Source of the DNA: Clostridiales bacterium
GTDB taxonomy: Bacteria > Bacillota > Clostridia > TANB77 > CAG-508
Direction of reading: 5' to 3'
Assembly (NCBI GenBank): GCA_003534295.1
Contig: DPDV01000017.1
Span: 1-64,000, forward strand
Length of the DNA stretch: 64,000 nt
Shown: one piece after another, positions 15,676-23,685 of the stretch
Numbering within the stretch: the first letter of the stretch is position 1
Layout of the letters: every line of letters starts with the position of its first letter
Made by a program: the position numbers and the translations under genes
The notes under the pieces: model-generated
Database searches by the model: none
Told to the model about the DNA's origin: nothing
What the model saw: only the letters and a program-made list of their open reading frames with translations

Positions 15676-15771
15676 CTATCTCCTATTATAATTCTTTACA
15701 ATATTATAACATTTTATATCTTCAACATGCTTTGGCTGTAGACCTTCTCCAATTCCATAATATTCTTTCAT
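15676..15771 (-). CDS. Possible 31-codon leader gene of the polymerase operon
   Basis: A short frame starts at an ATG behind GGGTGGAA, 18 bp after the rho stop codon, and ends in TAG four bases before the polymerase ATG. The peptide begins MKEYYGIGEGLQPKHVED. The ribosome site of the polymerase (AGGAGA) lies inside its last codons, so translation of the two could be coupled. It may be a real small protein, a leader peptide or a fragment of a lost gene; I do not recognise it. Confidence 0.35.
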   Translation of the reverse strand: MKEYYGIGEGLQPKHVEDIKCYNIVKNYNRR

Positions 15772-15789
15772 TTCCACCCAGTATTTCAA

Positions 15790-17124
15790 TTATTTTTTAA
15801 AAAAATAACTTGTCCTTTTTAAAAATTCTTCATTGTTTTTAGTTGCTATCATTTGATCTATTAATTGTTCAGTAACATCTGCCATAGGCATAGTTGACAA
15901 CGCTTTTCTTAATGCAAATACTGTTTCTAATTCTTCTTTAGACAATAACAATTCTTCTCTTCTTGTTCCAGATTTATTAATATTAATAGCAGGAAATATT
16001 CTTTTTTCTGATAAAGCTCTATCTAAATGAACCTCCATATTTCCAGTACCCTTAAATTCTTCAAATATAACGTCATCCATTCTACTTCCTGTTTCTATTA
16101 ATGAGGTTGCAAGAATTGTTAAACTTCCTCCATTTTCAATATTTCTAGCTGCTCCAAAGAATTTTTTTGGTTTGTGTAATGCACTTGGATCAAATCCACC
16201 CGATAAAGTTTTACCCGAAGATGGAACAACTAAATTATATGCTCTCGCTAATCTAGTAATACTATCCAACAATATTACAACGTCTTTTTTTTGTTCTGTA
16301 AGTCTTTTAGCTCTTTCCAATACCATTTCTGCGACTTTTACATGGTGTTCAGGAAGTTCGTCAAATGTGGAATATATTACGTCCCCTTTTATCGATCTCT
16401 TCATATCTGTAACTTCTTCCGGGCGTTCATCTATTAATAATACTATTAGTTCTATTTCTGGATTATTTACAGAAATACTGTTTGCTATTTTCTTTAATAA
16501 TGTTGTTTTACCAACTTTTGGTGGTGCCACAATCATTCCTCTTTGTCCTTTTCCAATTGGACACATCAAATCTATTATCCTCATAGAATATTCATCAGGT
16601 GTCGTTTCAAGCCTTATTCTTTCATTAGGATATATAGGAATCAAATCATCAAATTTTACTCTTCTATATGCCTTTTCTGGTGCTTCTCCATTGACCTCTC
16701 CTACATATATAAGGGCTGGAAATTTTTCACCTTCTTTAGGCAATCGAGCAATACCCTTAATTTTATCTCCTTTATCTAATTTGAATCTTCTTATTTGAAT
16801 TGGAGAAATATAAACATCTTTTGGAGTAGATAAATAGTTTTCTCCTCTTAAAAATCCGTAACCATCTGGCAATACTTCTAAAATTCCCTCAACAATTTCA
16901 TCTTCTTCATTTGTAACTTTATATCCACTGTTATTATCTACTTTTTCTTCCTTTTTAGGTATTTCTGTAGACACTTCTTCTTCTGACTGCAATGCAGTTT
17001 CTCCTTGAATATTTGTTAAATATTCTATTAACTCTTCTTTTTTTAGTTTAGACACATTTTTTATGCCCTTTTCTTTTGCAAGTTGGCGCAATTCAACCAA
17101 TGTATAACTTTCTGGATTTACCAT
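15790..17124 (-). CDS. rho: Transcription termination factor Rho
   Basis: The 444-residue protein has all Rho parts: an N-terminal Rho_N helical domain (1-40), an acidic linker (45-75), the cold-shock-like primary RNA-binding domain (about 77-145, LPDGYGFLRGENYL), Walker A at about 200-208 (APPKVGKTT), Walker B-like VVILLDSITRLARAYN, the Q-loop region SSGKTLSGGFDPSALHKPKK and the arginine-finger segment. It forms a hexameric RNA helicase that ends transcripts. Length is normal for Firmicutes. A GGGGGAG site precedes the ATG. A palindromic repeat lies just upstream; no terminator separates it from the polymerase operon downstream. Confidence 0.98.
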   Translation of the reverse strand: MVNPESYTLVELRQLAKEKGIKNVSKLKKEELIEYLTNIQGETALQSEEEVSTEIPKKEEKVDNNSGYKVTNEEDEIVEGILEVLPDGYGFLRGENYLSTPKDVYISPIQIRRFKLDKGDKIKGIARLPKEGEKFPALIYVGEVNGEAPEKAYRRVKFDDLIPIYPNERIRLETTPDEYSMRIIDLMCPIGKGQRGMIVAPPKVGKTTLLKKIANSISVNNPEIELIVLLIDERPEEVTDMKRSIKGDVIYSTFDELPEHHVKVAEMVLERAKRLTEQKKDVVILLDSITRLARAYNLVVPSSGKTLSGGFDPSALHKPKKFFGAARNIENGGSLTILATSLIETGSRMDDVIFEEFKGTGNMEVHLDRALSEKRIFPAININKSGTRREELLLSKEELETVFALRKALSTMPMADVTEQLIDQMIATKNNEEFLKRTSYFFKK

Positions 17125-17145
17125 AAAAAACTCCCCCTATATAAT

Positions 17146-17219
17146 TTTTTAGTGATTTCTTCGAAGTGCGGGCGATTAAAATCGCCCCTACATTTTTCAT
17201 AGATTACTTTACACTATCT
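17146..17219 (-). repeat. Intergenic palindromic repeat, copy 1 (upstream of rho)
   Basis: About 74 bp, nearly the same as 18511-18582. The core GGGCGATT-AA-AATCGCCC (17170-17187) forms a perfect 8-bp stem. It is flanked by TTCTTCGAAGTGC and a block reading CATAGATTACTTTACACTATC. Both copies lie 20-25 bp upstream of a minus-strand start codon. Confidence 0.8.
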
Positions 17220-17290
17220 ATAATTTTTTTTAAATATTTGGATTTTTATTTTATAAAGATTAAAAATAATAGAATCTAATTTTATTTTTT

Positions 17291-17313
17291 TAGGCAGAGA
17301 TTAAACTCTGCCA
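17291..17313. repeat. GC-rich hairpin after divIC
   Basis: GGCAGAG (17293-17299) pairs with CTCTGCC (17306-17312) in the divIC-rho gap, next to an A/T run. On the minus strand the run after the hairpin is A-rich, so it is not a classical terminator for divIC. Confidence 0.4.
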
Positions 17314-17329
17314 TTGCAAAACATTTATT

Positions 17330-17602
17330 TTATTTTCCGATATCTATGTATACTCTCTCATTAGGTAAATACATATCAAGTTTATCTCTAGCTATTTCTT
17401 CAATATATTCTTTAGAAGTTACATTATTTTTTTTAGCAATTAAATTAGAATTTTTTAATTTAGCCTCTTCTATTTGCAAAGAATATCTTTTAGCATCTGC
17501 TTTATAGGTATTTAATATTTGCTGTTGATTTATAAAGGTATATATAATATATCCACACAATAATACTAAAAACAGTATTTTATATATTTTTTTCTTTCTC
17601 AT
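17330..17602 (-). CDS. divIC: Septum formation initiator (FtsB/DivIC family)
   Basis: The 90-residue bitopic protein has a basic N-terminus, one transmembrane segment (about residues 8-24), a short coiled coil (about 26-60) and the DivIC-type end with YIEEIARDKLDMYLPNERVY. It belongs to the divisome subcomplex that activates septal peptidoglycan synthesis. It follows yabP and yabQ, the classical clostridial and Bacillus order, which supports DivIC rather than a paralogue. The gap to yabQ is 104 bp, so it may have its own promoter. Confidence 0.9.
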   Translation of the reverse strand: MRKKKIYKILFLVLLCGYIIYTFINQQQILNTYKADAKRYSLQIEEAKLKNSNLIAKKNNVTSKEYIEEIARDKLDMYLPNERVYIDIGK

Positions 17603-17706
17603 ATGTACTTTTTCTCTCCGAATTCGATATTTTATATTTCTATAATTAGATTTTCTACATAAATTTGTAAAATCCTTCTTTAAACATAACTATTTTAACA
17701 TATTTT

Positions 17707-18165
17707 TTATTTAGTTTCAACTTTTTTTATACTTTTTTGTTGAAATTTTTTTATTGGTTTCTTTATATTTATTACTAAGAAATATATTGGATTAAACAGT
17801 ATTATTTTAAAAAGTTTACTTAAAAACTTAAATATGCAAGTAATTATCTTCTTTATAAAAGTTACAATTTTAACATTAAACTTTATAAAAGGCTTGCTTA
17901 TTGTTAATAAATATATAATAATACCTGAACAAAGTCCTATAAAAATGTACCCTCTTATTTCTCCATTATTAAATTTAAATATTACAAATAATAGGATTGC
18001 TCCAGTTATAATCCAAAAAACAAAATCTTCTATGCAAGTTATAAAATCAGATGTTTTAAAGCTCTTACGTGCAATTCTAAAAACATCAAATATTAAACCA
18101 ATAGTTATTCCAGTAATAGTAAATATTAAAAGGCTATATATTTGATTATATATACTTTGTGCCAT
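17707..18165 (-). CDS. yabQ: Spore cortex biosynthesis protein YabQ
   Basis: The 152-residue protein has an N-terminal half with three or four membrane helices, with the family mark IGLIFDVFRIARKSFK around residue 30 and IEDFVFWIITGAILLFVIF around residue 50, followed by a lysine-rich hydrophobic tail. YabQ sits in the forespore outer membrane and is needed for cortex formation. The gene follows yabP by 17 bp and precedes divIC, the standard order. Confidence 0.92.
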   Translation of the reverse strand: MAQSIYNQIYSLLIFTITGITIGLIFDVFRIARKSFKTSDFITCIEDFVFWIITGAILLFVIFKFNNGEIRGYIFIGLCSGIIIYLLTISKPFIKFNVKIVTFIKKIITCIFKFLSKLFKIILFNPIYFLVINIKKPIKKFQQKSIKKVETK

Positions 18166-18182
18166 AATATCAGTTCCTACTC

Positions 18183-18488
18183 TTATTTAAATATTTTATT
18201 CAGTAAGCCCGAGTTTTTCTTATCTGAGCTTTTTTCAGTATAACCTAGGTTATATATTTCACCATTAATAACTACCTCTGTTGTATCTAAACTTAATTTA
18301 TTTATTCTTAAATTTTCTCCCTTTACAGTTAAAAGCCCTAATTCCGTTTCTAGAATAACAATTTGGTCATCGAAGCTCAATACATCTAATACTCCTGAAA
18401 TACTTAATTTCTCCCTATTTTCTAAAACAATATTCTGTACCACATTGTTCATGGTATTCATACTATTTTTTCTTTCATCCATTGTCAT
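18183..18488 (-). CDS. yabP: Sporulation protein YabP
   Basis: The 101-residue protein carries the YabP/YqfC fold: ENREKLSISGVLDVLSFDDQ, then ILETELGLLTVKGENLRINKL and a final VVINGEIYNLGYTE. It is made under sporulation sigma factors in the mother cell and works with YabQ. There are in-frame Met codons at 1, 3 and 10; the first has a GGAGGTAGTAT site just upstream. A palindromic repeat lies upstream at 18511-18582. Confidence 0.92.
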   Translation of the reverse strand: MTMDERKNSMNTMNNVVQNIVLENREKLSISGVLDVLSFDDQIVILETELGLLTVKGENLRINKLSLDTTEVVINGEIYNLGYTEKSSDKKNSGLLNKIFK

Positions 18489-18510
18489 AATACTACCTCC
18501 AATTTTGTCT

Positions 18511-18582
18511 TTTTAGTAATTTCTTCGAAGTGCAGGCGATTAAAATCGCCACTACATTTTCATAGATTACTTTACACTATCT
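18511..18582 (-). repeat. Intergenic palindromic repeat, copy 2 (upstream of yabP)
   Basis: This copy matches 17146-17219 apart from a few changes. The stem is GGCGATT/AATCGCC here; the outermost G-C pair of copy 1 is lost. Confidence 0.8.
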
Positions 18583-18660
18583 TTGTCTTATAAATAATAT
18601 ATATTCAGTACTTGTCTATTTTAGAACGATTATTATTGAGTTTTATTTTAAAATGAAGAC

Positions 18661-18692
18661 TAAAAGAGAGACTTTATTTAGTCTCCCTTTTA
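18661..18692 (-). terminator. Terminator after lysC
   Basis: On the minus strand AAAAGGGAGACT pairs with AGTCTCTCTTTT around a six-base loop, with T-rich sequence in and after the descending arm. The arm overlaps the lysC stop codon. Confidence 0.65.
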
Positions 18693-19862
18693 TATAATAA
18701 TTTCTTTATGCAATTCTTTTATTAATATATCACTTTCTTTTTCCTTAGTTATTATAGATAACTTTGTTTCGTCTATTTGCACTGACAATATATTAATATT
18801 ATGCTTTTTAAATATCTCCAATGTTTTTTCTAAAATTTCTTTATTGTTTTTAATTCCATATCCTATAAGAGAAATCCTTGAAACCTCCGCCATTGTCCAT
18901 GTTAGTGTATTCAATTCTGTTTTAAGTAAAAATTTTAATTTATTTAAGTTATTTAAATGTATTGTAAAACTAATGTCTAATTTATCTGTACTATTATCAA
19001 TTATTGTGTTTAAAGTAATTCCATTTTCTATTAAAATTAAACTTATATCCTTTAAGTCTTGTAAAGGACCTACTAAATTAACTAAAATCAAATTATCATT
19101 TTTTACTATACTTTTAACATTACTCTCTTCTATTTTTTCATTTATGATTGTTCCTATATTTTCATTAAATGTTGACTTTGTTTCTATCAGCACATTATAT
19201 TTTTCTGCAATTTCAACACATCTATTGTGAAGTACCTTAGCACCTTCGTCTGACAAATTAACCATTTCAATATAAGAAAGTTCTGGTATTTTTTTTGCAT
19301 CAGATATTTTATTAGGATCTGCAGAATAAACACCGTCTACATCTGAAAAAATGTAACAATGATTAGCGTTTATGGCAGCTGCTATCGCCACTGCTGTTGT
19401 GTCTGAACCACCTCTTCCCAATGTTGATATGTCATTTCTTTCATTTATCCCTTGAAATCCAGCTATTATTACTATTCGATTATTTTCTAACTCCTCTTCT
19501 ATTCTGGTAGTATTTATATTTGATATTCTAGCTTCTTGAATTTTATTATCTGTGTGTATGCCAGCCTGCCATCCTGTCAAAGAAATTGAATCATAACCCA
19601 ATTCATTTAATAATATAGCTAATTTAGACATTGACATTTGTTCACCTGAACTTAAAAGGACATCCATTTCTCTTTCGTTAGGTATACTTGAAAGCTCATT
19701 TGCTTCTTTTATTAATTTATCTGTTGTTTTCCCTTGTGCTGAAACCACTACTACTATTCTATTTTTTCTTTTATAAAATTCAATAATTTTATTTGCTACA
19801 GTATTTAATTTATCATTGTCTGCTAATGAACTTCCTCCAAATTTTAATACTATTGTGTCCAT
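18690..19862 (-). CDS. lysC: Aspartate kinase
   Basis: The 390-residue protein has the amino-acid kinase domain with VLKFGGSSLAD at the N-terminus, SSGEQMSMSKLA, and LGRGGSDTTAVAIAA (about residue 155) and the Asp-binding region YIFSDVDGVYSADPN. Two C-terminal ACT domains follow (about 250-390), so it is the allosteric single-function type that starts lysine, threonine and diaminopimelate synthesis. I prefer the ATG at 19862 over an in-frame GTG four codons earlier, because AGGTGAAT lies directly before it. No lysine riboswitch fits in the 82-bp gap to prfB. In a sporulating cell it also feeds dipicolinate synthesis. Confidence 0.95.
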   Translation of the reverse strand: MDTIVLKFGGSSLADNDKLNTVANKIIEFYKRKNRIVVVVSAQGKTTDKLIKEANELSSIPNEREMDVLLSSGEQMSMSKLAILLNELGYDSISLTGWQAGIHTDNKIQEARISNINTTRIEEELENNRIVIIAGFQGINERNDISTLGRGGSDTTAVAIAAAINANHCYIFSDVDGVYSADPNKISDAKKIPELSYIEMVNLSDEGAKVLHNRCVEIAEKYNVLIETKSTFNENIGTIINEKIEESNVKSIVKNDNLILVNLVGPLQDLKDISLILIENGITLNTIIDNSTDKLDISFTIHLNNLNKLKFLLKTELNTLTWTMAEVSRISLIGYGIKNNKEILEKTLEIFKKHNINILSVQIDETKLSIITKEKESDILIKELHKEIII

Positions 19863-19889
19863 ATTCACCTGCACCTTTTAATAATATAT

Positions 19890-19916
19890 ATAAGCCTAAG
19901 CCGAATAGGCTCTATA
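19890..19916 (-). other. Short hairpin between prfB and lysC
   Basis: AGCCTA and TAGGCT arms with a seven-base loop on the minus strand, followed by alternating TA. It could be a weak terminator of prfB or part of the lysC leader. Confidence 0.3.
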
Positions 19917-19956
19917 TTATATAATATTATTAAATAGGAATTTGGTTACTGCATTG

Positions 19957-21058
19957 TTATTTATTATTTCTTAAATATGCATTTATAAAGCCATTTAAGT
20001 CACCATCCATTACAGCTTGAACATTACCAACTTCGTAATTCGTTCTATGATCTTTTACTAAAGTGTATGGGCAAAACACATAAGAACGTATTTGACTTCC
20101 CCAAGCTATCTCCATCTGGTTACCCTTTAAATCTTCTATTTTTTCTTTATTTTCCTTTTCTTTCAAGTTTAATAATTTAGATTTTAGCATTTTCATTGCA
20201 GTTTCTTTATTTTGAATTTGGGATCTTTCAGTTTGGCATGCTACAACTATGTTTGTTGGAATATGAGTTATTCTTACAGCAGATGATGTTTTATTTATAT
20301 GTTGTCCACCTGCTCCAGAGGCTCTATATGTGTCTATTCTTAAATCATCTGAATTAATTTCTATTTCTATGTCATCAGTAATTTCAGGTAGCACTTCCAC
20401 AGAAGCAAAAGATGTGTGCCTTCTTCCTCCAGAATCAAATGGTGATATTCTAACTAATCTATGAACTCCCATTTCTCCTTTTAAATAGCCATAAGCATAT
20501 TCTCCTGAGACTAAAAAAGTTACACTTTTTATGCCAGCTTCATCTCCTTCCAGAAAGTCTAATTCTTTAACTTCGTATCCATTATCTTGAGCCCATCTAG
20601 TATACATTCTGTATAACATTTGTGTCCAGTCTTGTGACTCTGTACCACCTGCGCCAGGATGAAGTGTAATAATGGCATTATTTGTGTCATACTTTCCAGA
20701 AAGTAATGTATTTATCTCCAAACTTGTAATTTCATTTTCAATTTTTGTTGTATTTTTTATTAATTCTCTAGCAAGTTCATCATCTGATTCTAGTTTTAAT
20801 AAGTCACTTAAGTCTTTCAAATTGTCAAATTCTGATTTTAAATTATTATATTTTTCTATCTTTGACTTTATGTTAAACATTTCTCTTAAAACACTTGAAT
20901 TGTCTTTATTATCTGTCCAGAAAGAATCTTCTAGAGTCTTTTTTTCCAAAAAAATTAATCGTTGTTTTAACGTATCAATGTCAAAGTGAATCACCTAATT
21001 GTTCTAATCTTTTGTCTAATGTATCTATTAATTTATAATTTTCATCTAAATCTATCAT
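19957..21058 (-). CDS. prfB: Peptide chain release factor 2, made by programmed +1 frameshift
   Basis: The main frame encodes RF2: the stop-codon recognition motif SPF (in RISPFDSGGRRHTSF) and the catalytic GGQ (in SGAGGQHINKTSSAVR). Upstream, a 25-codon frame starts at the ATG at 21058 (behind GGATGTGAT), reads MIDLDENYKLIDTLDKRLEQ and ends at CTT-TGA-C (20986-20980). That is the classical RF2 slip site; shifting by one base joins it to DIDTLKQRL and gives about 366 residues, the normal RF2 length. An AGGTGA stimulatory element lies just before it. RF2 recognises UGA and UAA; low RF2 favours slippage, so the gene is self-controlled. It is the last gene of a run with the two paralogues upstream. 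Confidence 0.95.
20980..20998 (-). promoter_or_regulatory. prfB +1 frameshift signal
   Basis: Minus strand AGGTGATTCACTTTGAC: a Shine-Dalgarno-like AGGTGA, then CTT slippery codon and in-frame TGA followed by C, the context known to favour RF2-dependent frameshifting. Confidence 0.92.
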
Positions 21059-21079
21059 CAAATCACATCCTTTTTTAAA

Positions 21080-22153
21080 TCACTTTCCGTTATAATAGTC
21101 ATAATCTCCTCGTGAAAGAGCCGAATAAGGTATAAACGGACCTCTTTTATCTTTCTCTTCTTCTCTTTGAAATTCTCGTATTATTCTTTGATCTCTATCA
21201 ACCAAATACTCTTTGCCATTTATATTAACAATTAAACATCTTATATATCTTGTTGATTCTCTGTGACTATCTTCTCCATCTATTCTTTTCCATATCTTAC
21301 GTCTTGTTTCGCTACCCAGTTTAATATCTATAATCTCTTTCATATACTCAAATATGCCTTGTGAATCAAGATTATATTCTTCTAGTATATGCATTACTTC
21401 TTTTAAAAATAGCACATGTTCATCTTCTTTGTCTGTATTATTCATATTAGCCATGTTCATCCTTTTAGTTTCAACATCTTCTATTGCATATTCACTTCTT
21501 CCATCATTAAATTGGGTAAGAACATTTGCAAACTTTTCATTAGTATCTTCTAGAATTGTTATTCCCTTTGCAGTTAATCCAGTTTTTATTCTAGTTAGGT
21601 CTTTTATATAAAAGAAATCATCCGTATCCAATGTTACACTATACTCATCAGAAGCTAATCCTACTAAATAATGTGTAAGATCTTTGTTCCAAAGAATACA
21701 TACATTAAAATTTTCTTTTTCTTCAAACAATTGCATTATAGCTACTGCAAGATATCTTGAAAGTTCGAAACATATCCTTCTGTTATGTGTTTTTCTATTT
21801 CTTTCCCAATCTTGATTAACATCTCTTCCATACCAATCTGGAAGGCAAAAGACATCATCATCAACTTTTTTTATATATGATATTAAGTTATCATCATATA
21901 CATAATCTTTGCATATCTTTTCAAATATCATTAAAACTCTCATTTCATCGCTTAAATTTTTCTGTTTAAGAAGGATTTCTACATATTCTTGTAAGCCATC
22001 TTCTAACTTCCAGTTTCCTTTGTCATATTCTATTCCTAATGCATTATTAAAATTAATTTTTTCTCCTGGTGGCAATATAATTGTATGTTTTTTATGAAAA
22101 TGCTTACTTGCTAATGCGTTTAATTTAATCAATTTATCTATATCTATTTTCAT
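21080..22153 (-). CDS. Transglutaminase-like fold protein of unknown function (paralogue 2)
   Basis: The 357-residue protein is a paralogue of its upstream neighbour. A shared core suggests the transglutaminase-like cysteine protease fold: ICKDYVYDDN, then NRRICFELSRYLAVA (Cys128), THYLVGL (His161) and VTLDTDDF (Asp176). Cys, His and Asp occur in the right order, and the His-Asp gap of 15 fits the family. A conserved basic patch, IKDLTRIKTGLTAKGI, follows. No signal peptide or membrane segment, so it is cytoplasmic. I chose the ATG at 22153: AAGGGGAATAAG just before it is a ribosome site that overlaps the earlier in-frame ATG. No function is known to me. Confidence 0.7.
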   Translation of the reverse strand: MKIDIDKLIKLNALASKHFHKKHTIILPPGEKINFNNALGIEYDKGNWKLEDGLQEYVEILLKQKNLSDEMRVLMIFEKICKDYVYDDNLISYIKKVDDDVFCLPDWYGRDVNQDWERNRKTHNRRICFELSRYLAVAIMQLFEEKENFNVCILWNKDLTHYLVGLASDEYSVTLDTDDFFYIKDLTRIKTGLTAKGITILEDTNEKFANVLTQFNDGRSEYAIEDVETKRMNMANMNNTDKEDEHVLFLKEVMHILEEYNLDSQGIFEYMKEIIDIKLGSETRRKIWKRIDGEDSHRESTRYIRCLIVNINGKEYLVDRDQRIIREFQREEEKDKRGPFIPYSALSRGDYDYYNGK

Positions 22154-22179
22154 CTTATTCCCCTTCATATTTTAATACA

Positions 22180-23193
22180 TTATCCACCATAGTAAGGATA
22201 CTCATTTTCTTCTGGATTAAAAGTAAATAATTCTTTATCCAAATTATCTTTGTTGATAATACTCAATGTTTTACAAATGCTGTCCGCTATATAAGTTTGA
22301 TCATTATAGTCAAATGTTAAACATCTAGTGTATCTCTTTTCTCCATCTTCATTGATTTTTTTCCAAACCTTTTCTGTTTCAATCTTTTTTGCTTCTATTA
22401 TCAATTTCATGTATTCATAAAATCCCTGCGTATCAACATTATATTTATTTAAAATTAATATAATTTCATTTAAGTAAGTAATAAAATCTTTTTTATCTGA
22501 TTCACTTGATAATGCTTCAATCTCTGCCAATTCATTTTTTCTGCCAACATTAAATTTGTTAATAGCATCTTTAAATTTTCCAGAATTGTCTCTCAATATT
22601 CTTATTCCTTTTATTGTTAATCCTAATTTTAGTCTAGTAAGATCTTTTATACTATTAAAGTCGTCTAAATCTAGAATCACACTGTACTCTGGCCCGGTTA
22701 ATCCTACAACGTAATGCAAGTTTTCTTTATCTCCTAACATAAAAACATCTAAATTATTATTATCATCTAAAAGTTCTTTTATTGCTTTTGCATAAACTCT
22801 TGCAAATTCATAGCATACTCTTCTATTATGATTTTGTCTATTGTCTTTCCATTCATTACCCACTATTCTTCCATACCAATCTACAGCTATATATTTTATA
22901 TTATTAGGATCTGACAAATCCTTTCTGAAAAAAAATAACACATTATCATCATAAACATAATTTAAGCAAATGTATTCATATAATTTTAAGATTTTTTCTT
23001 CTAGTGTGCTAGACTTTTTATTTAGCAGTTCATTCACTTTTTTTTCTATTGGTTGCTCAACTGTCCATTTAACGCTGTCATACTCAACCCAGTCTTCATC
23101 TAAATCTTCCTTAGATTCAATAATAATTTTATAGTTGTCATCTAAGCTTTCTTTTACTTCTTCATAAAATCTTCTTATATTTTCATTATTCAT
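22180..23193 (-). CDS. Transglutaminase-like fold protein of unknown function (paralogue 1)
   Basis: The 337-residue protein repeats the pattern of the gene downstream: ICLNYVYDDN, VDWYGRIVGNEW, NRRVCYEFARVYAKA (Cys127), NLHYVVGL (His160) and VILDLDDFNSIKDLTRLKLG (Asp175). Spacing between Cys, His and Asp is the same as in the paralogue (33 and 15 residues), which points to a kept catalytic triad. The ATG at 23193 is preferred since AAAGGAAG lies eight bases before it; earlier in-frame ATGs lack such a site. It lies between a 101-codon gene and its paralogue with small gaps, so one transcript probably runs from 23.6 kb through prfB. Confidence 0.7.
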   Translation of the reverse strand: MNNENIRRFYEEVKESLDDNYKIIIESKEDLDEDWVEYDSVKWTVEQPIEKKVNELLNKKSSTLEEKILKLYEYICLNYVYDDNVLFFFRKDLSDPNNIKYIAVDWYGRIVGNEWKDNRQNHNRRVCYEFARVYAKAIKELLDDNNNLDVFMLGDKENLHYVVGLTGPEYSVILDLDDFNSIKDLTRLKLGLTIKGIRILRDNSGKFKDAINKFNVGRKNELAEIEALSSESDKKDFITYLNEIILILNKYNVDTQGFYEYMKLIIEAKKIETEKVWKKINEDGEKRYTRCLTFDYNDQTYIADSICKTLSIINKDNLDKELFTFNPEENEYPYYGG

Positions 23194-23231
23194 ATTTGTT
23201 CTTCCTTTCATATTTATTTTTAAATATATCA

Positions 23232-23537
23232 TCATAACCGATTCGTAGCATACCTAATAATAATATTATTATCATCCTCTTTTATTTTTCCCTTGTTAAG
23301 TAGTTCATAGAATATTTTTTGAGATACTAATTTTTTATATGTATTTTCTAATTGTTCCTTCTTTACTCCAACTGCACTTAAAATCTCATAAGCTCTTTGT
23401 GGGCTTACCCTAAAAAAAAGAGCTTCATCCTTTAAATATTCTTTTATCTTTAAATTAATACTACAATCAACTTTTTTACTTTTTAAAACGTTTATTGTAG
23501 CCTCATTCATTATGGTGATAACGCTAAATTCATTCAT
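23232..23537 (-). CDS. Small conserved-looking protein of unknown function
   Basis: The 101-residue protein has no signal peptide and is predicted to be mostly helical: EATINVLKSKKVDCSINLKI, then VSPQRAYEILSAVGVKKEQLENTYKKLVSQK. I do not recognise a family. It starts at an ATG behind AAGGAGAA and is the first gene of the run leading to the two paralogues and prfB, with a good promoter upstream that is divergent from the XerC/D-type gene. Confidence 0.6.
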   Translation of the reverse strand: MNEFSVITIMNEATINVLKSKKVDCSINLKIKEYLKDEALFFRVSPQRAYEILSAVGVKKEQLENTYKKLVSQKIFYELLNKGKIKEDDNNIIIRYATNRL

Positions 23538-23572
23538 TCGCTTGTTCTCCTTTGAATTCTACTTTTTACACT

Positions 23573-23601
23573 ATTTTACAATATTTTCTTCCTTATATCA
23601 A
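23573..23601 (-). promoter_or_regulatory. Promoter of the small gene-paralogue-prfB run
   Basis: Minus strand TTGATA (23601-23596), 17-bp spacer, TAAAAT (23578-23573). Confidence 0.6.
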
Positions 23602-23624
23602 TACTTCCTTATAAAAAAGAGTAT

Positions 23625-23652
23625 TTGCTTTTTTATATTTTTACTGTATAAT
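23625..23652 (+). promoter_or_regulatory. Promoter of the Xer-type recombinase
   Basis: TTGCTT (23625-23630), 16-bp spacer, TATAAT (23647-23652), 33 bp before the ATG. Confidence 0.6.
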
Positions 23653-23685
23653 ATCATTAGTTTATATACTGGAGTGTGAAATAAT

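Noticed and set aside
19863..19956. Lysine riboswitch before lysC
   Set aside because: The gap is only 82-94 bp and lacks the five-helix layout and conserved core needed.
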